From Undaria pinnatifida (lineage: Eukaryota > Sar > Phaeophyceae > Laminariales > Alariaceae), in assembly GCA_012845835.1 (NCBI GenBank), contig JABAKD010000002.1, positions 4,232,001-4,296,000 on the forward strand: a stretch of DNA of 64,000 nucleotides, written 5' to 3'. Of this stretch, positions 12,201 through 24,200 are shown piece after piece. A model generated the notes under the pieces. It had not been told where the DNA came from and searched no databases. It saw nothing but the letters and a program-made list of their open reading frames with translations. Position 1 is the stretch's first letter, and each line of letters opens with the position of its first letter. Position numbers and translations under genes: made by a program.

Positions 12201-15200
12201 CCTGAGGCTACCTCATTGCTTTATGACTTTATGTGCTTCTCATTTCGGAGGAAGGCAGTCCCACACATTTCTTCCATCACCTGCATGAACACGATATCAT
12301 AACGTCCGGGTTTTGGTGGCGTACGGACCCACTTGCCCGGTTGTGGACTCTGGGTTCTCCCTCTTATCGTTGCCTTGGTCGCACAGCATATAATCGTACG
12401 TTGGGGAGATTCGAGCAAACGTTTGGCTCGTCGCGGGTAAATGTACATGCTCACGCTCGAGCAATCGCAGAACTCGGATCGAACGGATTCAAGCAGATTG
12501 AGTCGGACATGCCACGGGTTGCGTATATATCGTACAGTACCTCTTACACCGTGAACGCCAAAGAGCAATGCAGTGCACTTCGCAGAACGAGTAAACCAGG
12601 AACACGAAAGGCAGTATTACGTTTACAGGCGAATGGCATGGATCCGGGAGACCGTATTACTGGTGAAAACGTAGAACGCACACGGTATTTGAGACTCTTG
12701 TCCGTTGATCTGCTCTGTAACACTTGTCGTATAAATTCCACTGATTTAGTTTGTTACCCCACACTGTGCAGATCTTTAGTTAAACCCAATACCATCTGTG
12801 CACGCCTTCCATGACTCAAACCCCTGACATAACGGTTCCAAGGTTCCTGCTTCACACGAATCATGCAAATCATATCCGCATTGAACGAAGGCGCAATATT
12901 CACGTTAACGTAGTTGAGGTTCCCAGGGAGGGGCCTGTGTAGTTTAACTGTCAACGCCCGATGCCGTGAGGACCAACAACATATATTGACCAATGCTACA
13001 CTTGAGGAGTAACGTTCGGGGCACGTTTTTGCAGTGGCCCGCGTCACTCGCCTAGGTATGATTTCGTTTAACCGAGGTGCAGAGTAACTCGAGCAAGTGG
13101 CCCAAACCCGACACGCGAAAGAGGGTACCCCCACCTACGGCAGTCTTAGACTAATGTCCACAGCGGGAAAGCAGTTGCTTACTACACCAGAAGTAGGTGT
13201 ATATCTTCTTGGCCATAAAACGGTCCACTGACGGGGTTCCTCACACGAGTAACTGCCCAACTTGGTTGGAGCCGATATATCTTTTGTACGTGCTGTACAA
13301 TGTCTAGCCCGTTGGGTTGTTTGTTGAACTTAGGTCACATTTTTGTTTTCTAACGCGGTGGTAGGTTAAGGCCATTCTTGGCTTCCTCGTGTGGGGAGCA
13401 TATCATGCAATTGATTTGAGCAACTCTACCATAGCACGAACCAGCAAGACTCTGATACTCTTGTCAACCACGTCAACGGCTACCTGCTGCGTCCGGCAGG
13501 CGCACTGCGTGCTTACGGTTCTAACATATCCGTCGACGGTGACACCGGCTTCATCGACAACGCTGCGTCCAAAGGAGGTGGGTGAAGACAAGCATACCAA
13601 TGCAAGAAACCTCGGATAGCCGGGCAGCACTGTTACAGCCAAGGTGAACGCCGTAGTTGCACCTAACGTTTATTCGCCGAGGAACAACCCGATGCTTGGC
13701 GCACAAGTACCGTTCGCAGTGCTCGACACTTTTCGGACTCCATAACGTGGTGCACGGTCTCCAAGAACGGATGAACCCTGCTCGATGATACACGAACACG
13801 AGGCCTGAACGAAGACCTCGCACTCGTACATAATACGGACGGTTGATGTGGGGTTGACTAGGCCAGTAGATCTGTTTATAAGAAGTCACAACGAAACAAG
13901 CAACGCCAGAAATGGTCTATAACGTGTATCGCCAACCATTGCACTTCGACACTTCTCGTAGTCAAACCGCAATATTTGAAGTTGTATTAACCAATGCGTT
14001 GGTCAACAGGGACCGCTTGATGGGAACTTCTCTTCTCTCTCTAGCTGGGATATGAGCAGAACAATGGTGGCGATTTAGGGGGGAGGGGGTCCTCTCATTC
14101 AAGCTGTCCAGTCAAAAGTCGCTCGCGCGAGTGTCTCCAAAAAATTGTTTATAACAGGAATCAGAATACGTTGCTGTCGCTTTGCTATCCGCATGGTCAT
14201 GGTGGCTTTACACACCGCAGTTCATACACAAGCACAACACAAGGTAAACATTCGATCGACTAACAATGACGCCCTCACCGTAGCCTTCTTCCACGGACTA
14301 CGATGGGCAGGCATTTTGACCGTCCTTCAAGCTTGAAAAAAATATTGCGGTCAATGTGCCAGTTCGTACAAAACCTTTTGCTGCAAAGGGCTGAAGCATG
14401 GCGCGACGAGCTTTTCTTCTACGCGTACTGTGGGATAAGTCTGTTATCGTCGTCCTATCTTCTTTTCCCCTAGAGGTAAATTGTGGTTTATAAGCATTTG
14501 GTCGTCTACATTCGCTATGAACACTCAAGAAACTAGTATATTATAACAGTTTCGAGACAAAAAACGACTCAAGATACCCTGCCTAGTTGTTTTCGCCGCA
14601 TCCCCTCACAACTTCAATTTTGAACTCACCGCCTGCAGACTCCCATTGGCTTGTTCAGGCAGAGTAGCCCCACCGAGTATATCATTGTAACATGCCGTGC
14701 GCGTGTCATCGGCGGATTCGTTCTTCGCTCGCTTATCGGTTTAGCCAAACCCAGTCAAGCATACCTTCGGAACATCTATACGATATATAGTTGAGGAAAG
14801 TAATGTTTGTGTTTAGTACCACAGTCGGCCAGAACCATTGAACCATGAACACAATTCGTGACGTTCACAATACCTAAATGCTTGGTTTGGATTCTCCATG
14901 ACGGGGTGAGCTAACGGTAAAGACATGCGGATGTGCGGAAGGAATCTCCTTCCCTGTACTAACTAAAAAAGGCGGCAGCGCATCATAGCAGAAGTTGAGG
15001 TTATGGGGACTTGGCCCGCTGTTGTTGTTGGTGTTTCTTTCGAGAACTCTTCTTTCAGCAGTGACTCTCCTTACCTAGAGACCTTTCTCGTCTTATATTT
15101 TTCGTTGGATCTCCCGAAGCTTTTAATGGGTCAGGTCGAATTTCGCGGGTCAGGTCGAGTCGGGTCGGGTCGGGTCGGGTCGGGTCGGGTCGGGTCGGGT

Positions 15201-18200
15201 CGGGTCGGGTCGGGTCGGGTCGGGTCGGGTCGGGTCGGGTCGGGTCGGGTCGGGTCGGGTCGGGTCGGGTCGGGTCGGGTCGGGTCGGGTCGGGTCGGGT
15301 CGGGTCGGGTCGGGTCGGGTCGGGTCGGGTCGGGTCGGGTCGGGTCGGGTCGGGTCGGGTCGGGTCGGGTCGGGTCGGGTCGGGTCGGGTCGGGTCGGGT
15401 CGGGTCGGGTCGGGTCGGGTCGGGTCGGGTCGGGTCGGGTCGGGTCGGGTCGGGTCGGGTCGGGTCGGGTCGGGTCGGGTCGGGTCGGGTCGGGTCGGGT
15501 CGGGTCGGGTCGGGTCGGGTCGGGTCGGGTCGGGTCGGGTCGGGTCGGGTCGGGTCGGGTCGGGTCGGGTCGGGTCGGGTCGGGTCGGGTCGGGTCGGGT
15601 CGGGTCGGGTCGGGTCGGGTCGGGTCGGGTCGGGTCGGGTCGGGTCGGGTCGGGTCGGGTCGGGTCGGGTCGGGTCGGGTCGGGTCGGGTCGGGTCGGGT
15701 CGGGTCGGGTCGGGTCGGGTCGGGTCGGGTCGGGTCGGGTCGGGTCGGGTCGGGTCGGGTCGGGTCGGGTCGGGTCGGGTCGGGTCGGGTCGGGTCGGGT
15801 GGGTCGGGTCGGGTCGGGTCGGGTCGGGTCGGGTCGGGTCGGGTCGGGTCGGGTCGGGTCGGGTCGGGTCGGGTCGGGTCGGGTCGGGTCGGGTCGGGTC
15901 GGGTCGGGTCGGGTCGGGTCGGGTCGGGACGGGTCATTTGACCCGACCCGACCAATGAGCATTTCGAGACATCTTAACCCGACCCGACCGGACCCGAGAG
16001 AACTTTGAGACGTCTTGACCGGACCCGGCTCGACCCGACCCGACCCGATCCGACCTGATCCGACCCGACACAATTCGGGTGACCCTCGAGATGCGGGTTT
16101 CATTCGGGTCAGGTCGACTTGATCCGTGACATTTCTCACGAGTCAACGTTGAAAAGTCACCGGTCAAAGCATGTATACCTCGGTCGGTTGGTTGGTCATT
16201 GGTCCCTCGTACTTTTCCCAGTATTTTTTTTTCTCTAGGTTTTTACCGGCATTGTTTGCAGCTGATAATGGTGTCATGTGGTGTGCGCCCGAGAAATAAT
16301 AACGAAACCGCAACACATATGCATGGGCATACCCGTACCGCAAGACCACGGGGTTGACCCGAAGAGCGACCCAACGAGCGAGCTACTTATAAGTGCAGTC
16401 TCCGGCCGAGGCAAGTTGCCTAGCTGAGCCGCCTCCGGCAGCGATCTGTCAGTACGGGCTGCGATCCGCGAGGATTCGGGATCTGCTGCTGGTGCTGGCT
16501 GCTGCCAGTGCCGCTGCTGCTTCGACGACGAATGCCCTTCCTTGCCTTTTTACGTTTGGTCACATTTTGTACTGGTATGACCGTAATATTACTACTGTTG
16601 TTACGGCTGCAGCCGGTACGGGATTCGCGTCACACTGCTGTATGTCTTGGTACGAGTAGCTAGGGGTACTGCCCGGTGATTGTTCCGTATGCTGTGATAA
16701 CATATGATCGAAACATCGGCACGAGAGAGGGAGGAAGCGGAAAGCTTTGTATTTTAGTTTCGAATCCACGGGTCGGGCCCGCGAGGCGTTCATACGGCAA
16801 TGGCCCTAGGCTGTAATCTGTTTGAAAATGGCGGAACCGCCGGCACGATCCGCGGATTTGACCCACGGGTCAGCACAAAAATTAGCGGGGATCATGATTG
16901 CTTGACGCGCGAGTGGCCCGTATCTCGCGGGTCATGACCCCACCCGACCCGCGCGATATTTTGAAGACCTCTTTGTGACCCGGCCCGACCAGCCCCGCGA
17001 GATTTTGAAACCTCTTCACCCGACCCGATCTAACCCGCAAGAGTTTGAAGCCTATCGGCCCGACCCGACCCGACCCGACCCGACCCGACCCGAACCGACC
17101 CGACCCGTGAGGTTATAAAGTGTTTTGACCAGACCCGACCCGACACGCGAGATTTTGAAACCCCCTTGACCCGCGGGGCGGGTCATGAGCCGGCAAAAGC
17201 GTAAATCCGACTAACGACCATCACGACTAGAAGCACCATAATACGTTACTTGTTGTCACCACCGACACGACCGGTGGATGACGTGTTCCCCTCTTTACTG
17301 AATGTATGGCGACATCTATGGTGAATCGTGTAACGCTTGTTTTTTCTTTCATATTGCACCACATTTATTTGCTGTTTATTCTTGGTGGCAGCGCGCCTTG
17401 TCTCGTGTTTTCTTTGCAACATGATATGAGGACTCAGCGTCACATTATGGAACATATTTGGGTTTCATCTGACACCCATGGCCCGTGGTGTGCCCACCGA
17501 AAGTCGCCGAAAATGGCCCTATTTCGCGGGGTTCTGATTCCGAACCCGAAACTATTAGTCAAGAAAGTAACAAAACTTGAAAAGAACACGTTCTAGCTTT
17601 CTAGCGGGGTGTTTTTCAGATACTGAAACGTCAATCAAAAGAACCTACCCTTCTATACTCGAAATCCGCCACATCCCACCGCACTACACCAGACTTATAT
17701 CGCGGACTATGTCAAGGACCACAATGAAATTCTGCCAGTTTACCTCCGACTGCATTCCCGTATTAGACACCTGATGCTGCTACTGCTCGTGTGGCTGCAC
17801 GTAACTAAGTATGATATTTAACATGTGTGGATGCCGTTGTTGCTGCCGTTGCTTCTGGTGGTTCCACTATAGTTGGGTCGTGGCAGGCAGTGGAGAGGGT
17901 AAACCATATCAAACGACCTCCGTGCTCTCGAAATATTTGGCACTCCACTCCTGACTGTGGACATCACACTGGGAATTATTGTGTTACATGTTCAGTGTGA
18001 GTGTACCACAGAAGTCGCACAGGGCTAGGCGAAAAAGATACGCATGATGTTCGAGGCATGTGCTGGTGCTGGTGCTGCTGTTGCTGCTACTGGCTGTGTT
18101 AGCTGCGTATAGTATTAGAAACATACATGCAGGAGTTGCCGCCGTAGCTTTTCCTAGCCGCGTGGTAGGAAACGGCAGAGGGTAACGCATACTGGACGGA

Positions 18201-21200
18201 CAACGTCGCACATGGGGTGTTAACGGAGCGGGTTGATTCCAATAAATACCGAACAAAATCGGGGTTAGCAGTGCACTCCCGACATGTGGACGAAAATTTG
18301 GAATTCATTTGTTACATGTTCACCCCGGTTGTCTAGTGGTTACCCTCAAGTGCTAGTATTAATAGCGAGTCATCCCATGGTAGGGGTCTTGCACATTTTG
18401 AGCCAAGAAACGGCATACCGGGCCGGTTGAGCTACTCAAGTGAGGAACTGCCGGTTAGTCCAATAGACTAATGTAACGAGCAGAAAATATTTTGGGACTA
18501 GGCATAGAAACATGGTCGGGTTGCGCGAGCGAATGCCTTCGAGATCATGTTTCTGGTGAGATATTGACCTAGGTCCCCCCATGTTAGGAGCTCAGAAATC
18601 TCTAAGAAAATATGCTGCACCCGTGCCGTGGGACGGCCCTATTAATGACGTTGGCCCTTGAGTTTGATTCCCGCGATGGTGAGATTTGACTTTGTTTGCT
18701 AAAATGAAAGAAAAAAAAAAAGATCAACTGCTGGGAGCGCCTGGTAGAGTGGGATGGTGCAATTCGACACGACGAATCGACGAGGGTGAAAATGCTGGAT
18801 TATTGTCGCTGTAAAACTAGAGATACGTGCCGAAGTGGGGAAGCGGGACGAGGGGCCGCTATGTGACCCCGGATCTGAGTTACTACTGGAAGGGAGGGCG
18901 AGAGTAGGGCGACGATAATAATACATGAGATACAAAGGAAAAAAACGAAATGTTGGGTGCGCGAGTGCACATTGGGAGCCACATGGGGGCTAGGCGGAAC
19001 GGACACATACGTACGACGTTCGACGCATATGCTGCTGCTGCTGTTGCTGTTGTATGCAGCTGAGTATACCGTTCGAGAGATGTATATATTCTGCTGTTGC
19101 TGCTGTTGCTTCTTCTGACTGTGTGTAGCTTCGTCGTATCAGACGGCAGGAGGGCAAATCATACCAGTATTGGATTGATGATGTCGCACATCGGATGATG
19201 ACATCGTTCCAGCCGGGTGCTTTATATGTGTGTGAGGTTTGCAACTTACTTTCCGACACGTGGGAATGGTTCCCTCCTATTCTTAGCAGATTTTGGGATG
19301 ACGGTGAGAATCTAACCCTCGACCTCGTTCTTTAAAATTTCACGGCGAGCCTGCAACCTGCGACGGATTTTGACGAAAGTATACTCAAACCGTTGATCGA
19401 TCGACAGAAGCTACTTTGGGTAGGCCCTTCTACATACTCGAGTTTTTGGCACTGCTGCTGATGCCGTCTTGCCGCTTAACGGACGGCCCTTTTGACTCCG
19501 TACTTGTGGCAGCTTGGTGCAACAGCAGCCGCGCTGTTAGCTCTCTCCGTTTTATGGCAGTCACAAACGGTGCTAATATGTGTATTGTGTGTTATCATCT
19601 TGCGCTTGTGTATGTACCAATCATGTGTGCGTGGCGTGTGTTCTATCACCACAACAGCGTTTTACAGGAGATAACGAGCAGCAGCAGGCAGTGAAACTGC
19701 AGCAGCAGAGTATCAAAATATTGCCTAAGCACCACCAGTAACCACAGACAAGTTGTGTGTCGTTGGTGCATAGTAGGAGATCTGTTCGTAGAGTCGTATT
19801 CCCGAATGCCTTGACCGCCTCGCAGTCTGACGAGTGTTCTTATTCCTGTTGTATTAGAAGACAGACAGGAGACGAAGAGCAGAGCGCAGAGTGCCAGTGC
19901 CTTCCTCCCATAGGAAAAAGTGTATAAAAACGCCTACGAACATATACACAACCCACTGCAACTTTGGTAATCGTCGTCCTGTCACGACCCAAACTAATAC
20001 CCTCCCCGCCTCTTCACAGCAGTGACGAGACCGAACGAGTAATCCAAAACAACTAGCCAGGACCTGAGAGCAGCCAACGACAGTCCCGCAGTAAGGAAAC
20101 ACGGCAACCGGATCGAAACCCCCGTGTAACCTACACCTTCCAAACCATTGAGATGGTAATAATGGCCGCAGTCGAACGATGATCATCGCCAGTAATTTAG
20201 ATGCCAAGCAGCGCCCTACCTACCCATTTCCCTCAACGTCGCGTGGGGTGGCTGCCTGGCAATTTTTCCTCGCACGACTCAAAATGGTACTCATCGAACA
20301 ATGCTTACATCCCTTTCTTCTCCTCCAACGGTAGGTTCAACAAAAACTTGGGGAAGTACTTGAAAGGGGTCGCAGCAAGGGATTTCGTCAAAATTCTCGC
20401 GTGTTGCTTTTCTGAGGCTCCGAATTGAATTTCAATTCTCTTGGCATGAAATAACTCGTGGACGAAATGTAAGCGTACGTCTATGTGCTTTCTCCGCTCC
20501 GAACAAAGAGGGTCTTCCGCCAGCGATATGCCTCACTGATTATCCGCCTAGCTCTGAACAAGTAGACGAGAAGACTGCGCCCGTTAGCGGAGCCTCTGTC
20601 AACCGTTCACCCAGGCTACATACTCTGCTCCTTCCTTCAAAACCGTAGCGCACCTCTATGTGCTAGTTGTCCAACTGACGTCAGCACCCCGAAAGGTAAT
20701 TAAAGTCCCCGACACCGAGCGCCTGTCGTTAGATTTGTCGGCGTAGTCAGCATCATATTATGCAGTCAGATTCAATCCCAGACCTTTTTACAAAAGTCAA
20801 ACCCATACCCGCTCCCTGTATGAGCAGTCACCCTTTGGTTCGCCCTCCTCTCTTGGACTTAGTTCAACGCCAGGGGTCACGGGGACGTCAGAGGACAAGT
20901 TCACACCAAAACGATTTAGCATGCTATTATACCACCGTCTCGACCAGTCATCCGGCCCACTGCCGTCCGCTCTGTTTCAGACTCTATGGTGATCTGTTCA
21001 GGCGAACAAGCTTTCCTGGCATGTCACCACACCCATCGATTAGTTTAAATTCAATCTCGGCGTCGAAATTCGAGTAAGCAATAGCTTGTGCAAGATCTAC
21101 ATGGAAAATCGTCAGACCTTGCTCATTTGCAACAGCCGCCAGAATCTTTTGTTGACGCTGACGACGGGGTTGGTGCAACCTTTCGGAAGTATCTACGTCT

Positions 21201-24200
21201 TGCACCAGGCTGAAGCCCCTAGCCACAAGTCTTGCTGTCGTCTTCGCCATCATAGTATCTTTGTCAGACTTATAGGAGAATACCCAAACTTCACACCAGA
21301 CAGGTTTCCGCCCTCGCGGCAGTGTCGCGGCTACGTATGCTCCGGTCTTTTAGTAACCGTCCATTTCATTGTTGATGGCCTCACGCCACGCTGTTTATTA
21401 TTTCGAACGCTGTTGACACGGACTGCGGGAGCGGTTCTACATCTTCTGGGAATAAACTTGGCATGCCCACTCTCAACTCCTCTTTTTTTAAACCCAAAGC
21501 AAGTCCTCTAGCCATCATGGCCAAGGCGTCCTCCGTCATCCAGCATGAACTTTCCAGTAAACCCTCTATCTCCGTTCACGCTTACACTGCCCCAGGTATC
21601 GCGTCTCCAACCGCAGGCTGACGTTGAGCAGATCCACCCCGCAGGCGTTGACTCCGACCCCGGGTCCGGCCCATAACTGTTGGCGGTGGCGATCCCCAGC
21701 TGCTGAGCTCGTGACCTGCCTTCCCGGACAGGATCGCGAGGTGATCATCGCCGTTCCCTGGAACGATGCCGGAGGCTAGTGATGCGCCGGAGTTTTTTTC
21801 GGCCCTCCCTGCCTGGACTGAGGAGGCGTCCACCGCGTCCCCTTGACACGTGTCCACCGTCTTGACTGTCTCAACTCTCACTGTCGGGACCGCGAGGGTG
21901 TCCACCGCGGCCCTATAAACGAGTCCATCGTCTCCAGTGTTTCGTCACTAGTAACGCCGGCGGAAGGAGTCTCCTGTGAGCGCTCCCGCAAGAACACGTC
22001 TTGGTCAAACGCCCACGTCACGTCGAGGTCGGTCAGGCGATCTAGACCTTCATCTTCCTTGTCCATCACCCCCCCCGCCACCTCGATCTGACGAGCTCTC
22101 GTCGTCGGCCTCGGACCCCCCCGCGTTCTGAGCCAGGTAGTCTTGCATCTGGGGTGTTACAGGTGGTGCAGGCGACCGGCGTTGCCAGGTGACATGACGC
22201 GTGATAAGCAGAGTACGGTGTTTGGTCAGCACCCGTACGGTGTTTCGGGGGTGGTTGGGCGCAGGGCCCAGGTAAACCCACCCCTGTGCTTTCGCCTGGG
22301 ACTTGTTTTCCCTCTTCAACTTGCAGTAACCAGGCTTGAGGAAATTTTGAAGCAATACCGGGTGATGTTTACCGTTCCACATCTCGTACGGCGACTTGTT
22401 TGCGAGGTTAGCGGACGTTGCGGTGCGGTTCAAAGCATCGCACGCCCAGTGCGACGCTTCAGCCCACAACGATTTCGTTGCCGGTAATTGCCCCAAAAAC
22501 AAAAACGAGCATTCTGTACGCCGACGACGCAGCAGGTTATGATGACGAGGTCGTATGTACTACAGTCGCGTACGTTATACGTCTGATTCAATTTCTTGGT
22601 ACTTGGTATGCGTGCTCGTCGGGGTGACGAAATCCGGGTGCCGAGACGCCCGGAGCTAACGCAGGTCGTCTGTGGCATTAGTCACATAAAGGGTAAGTGC
22701 ACAAGGGGCACTGAGAAGACAACACAAAAAGGAGAAGAAGTGCGGTCGGCATAACGACACATGCTACGATAGATATGCACCACTATTTTTCTGAGGTTCG
22801 TCGATTTGGGAGCTTAAGACCGCTCTTAAAAAATGATTGAGATAAAAATCAAAAACTGCTACCGGATGAAACACCTCATGGCACACAACAAGATTCATGA
22901 AAAAAAAAGGCGTATGGGATTCTGGCACGTGGGCAACGTTCGTCAGCATTTGTCGTACGAGATCGTCCAGGCCGAAATACAAAGCTTGTATCGCCGTATC
23001 CTTCGATCGTGCGAGTTGAGTCGTCAGCAATGAGCAGTTTAAAATTTAACTACCGTAATTGATTATGCCATTTGCTGAAGGCGTCATGGGAGTACACGCT
23101 CCACTCTCGTAAAGCCAGGCGCAATCCCCTACCTGCCAAGAAGACTCCCCTTCCCCCGTTCTTCCCAAAACATCACTGCACACGCCCGCATCTCCGGCCT
23201 TGAAAGCTGAAGCATCAATCGTATCATTATGATTATCGTCGCCCGACGCCGCCAGTACATATTGCTCTTTCGACCCGGGGCAGACATTATCTGCATGCCT
23301 CCGTCCGTGGCATCGGCTGCATAGCTCTCTGTGTAGTCGACCCTCCAATGGCCCTTTTGGCCACACCTGTGGCATCTCACGTCGCGGGTACCACCTTCGG
23401 CATCTTTGGCGCTGCTGCCATCGCCCCCGGCAGCCGCGGCCGAGCCACCACCGTCTTCGTTGGTGCCTTTACCGCCGCGTCCTAGATGTCCCCGACGTCA
23501 ACCTTTTCCTTCACCGCGGCCTCCACCTTTGCCATGGGCAACACCGCCGACCCCTTTTCTGCGGCCTCCACCGCCGCCGCCGGCGAACATAGCATGGCTG
23601 GCATGGCAACCATTGAACGCACTCTTCACTTCCAGAAAGTTGGCGACGCCGTTCTCGTACAGCCTTGATGATGTGATCGCGGCCGATACTGTCACGGGAC
23701 GCCAAGTTTCCTTGCACCCACCTTGTATTTGGCAGGCAGGGAGCGTCAATGAATATTGTGTACAGTACAGCATGTCGTCGTCCACGGTCATTCCCGCTGT
23801 ACTCATTTCTGGAGCAAGATCTTCGATGTTGTACATTTCCTCAAGAGGGTGCATCCCTGGCGCTGTGGTAAAGTTGTGAAGGCGTCGGGAGAGGTCGGGT
23901 TTGTGGCCTCCGTCGTGTGGGGGCCGTACCACGCAAGAAAGGCGTCCCACAATTGGCCTCGGCGAAGTACACCGGTGCAACATTCTCTTGACGCTCTTGC
24001 TCTTGAAAACCGTCGATAGAAATTCCAGGTCAGTGCATCCCTATTCACATGTCGTGGCTGTACCCCCTGTCGACATGTATCGAGTTATCGGCATGCAATT
24101 CCCCTACGGGAAGGTACTCCGGTGGATTCCACACAAAATAGATTGGAAACCTGCGTCTTGCGCGAATTTCCCGGCGTCTTTAGTCCAGGCAGTCAAATCA

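Larger units (their letters stand above)
17770..19275. repeat. CTG-rich dispersed repeat, about three diverged copies
   Basis: 17770-18000, about 18020-18310 and 18990-19275 share blocks: gggctaggcgga/aaaagatacg, the gcatgtgctggtgctgctg run, catactggacggacaacgtcgcacat / gtattggattgatgatgtcgcacat, and gacatgtgga/gacacgtggga. Copies are strongly diverged and the boundaries are approximate. Confidence 0.5.

Noticed and set aside
12630..12710. DRITGENVERT reading near a ttacag acceptor
   Set aside because: The frame that fits the repeat does not fit phase 1 after the acceptor, and the phase 1 frame has a stop.
12233..12814. 193-codon open frame, +
   Set aside because: It lies in intron 7 with no motif, no repeat consensus and no splice-site agreement. 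The minus strand is open as well.
14152..14240. Possible unit exon (IRIRCCRFAIRM..., between taacag and gtaaac)
   Set aside because: It has an acceptor and a donor, but no FxxN, no GG end and a poor match to the consensus.
15003..15941. 312-codon frame of GRVGS repeats and minus-strand DPTRP repeat frames
   Set aside because: These arise from the stop-free GGGTC pentanucleotide array. All frames are open for the same reason, and nothing outside the array supports coding.
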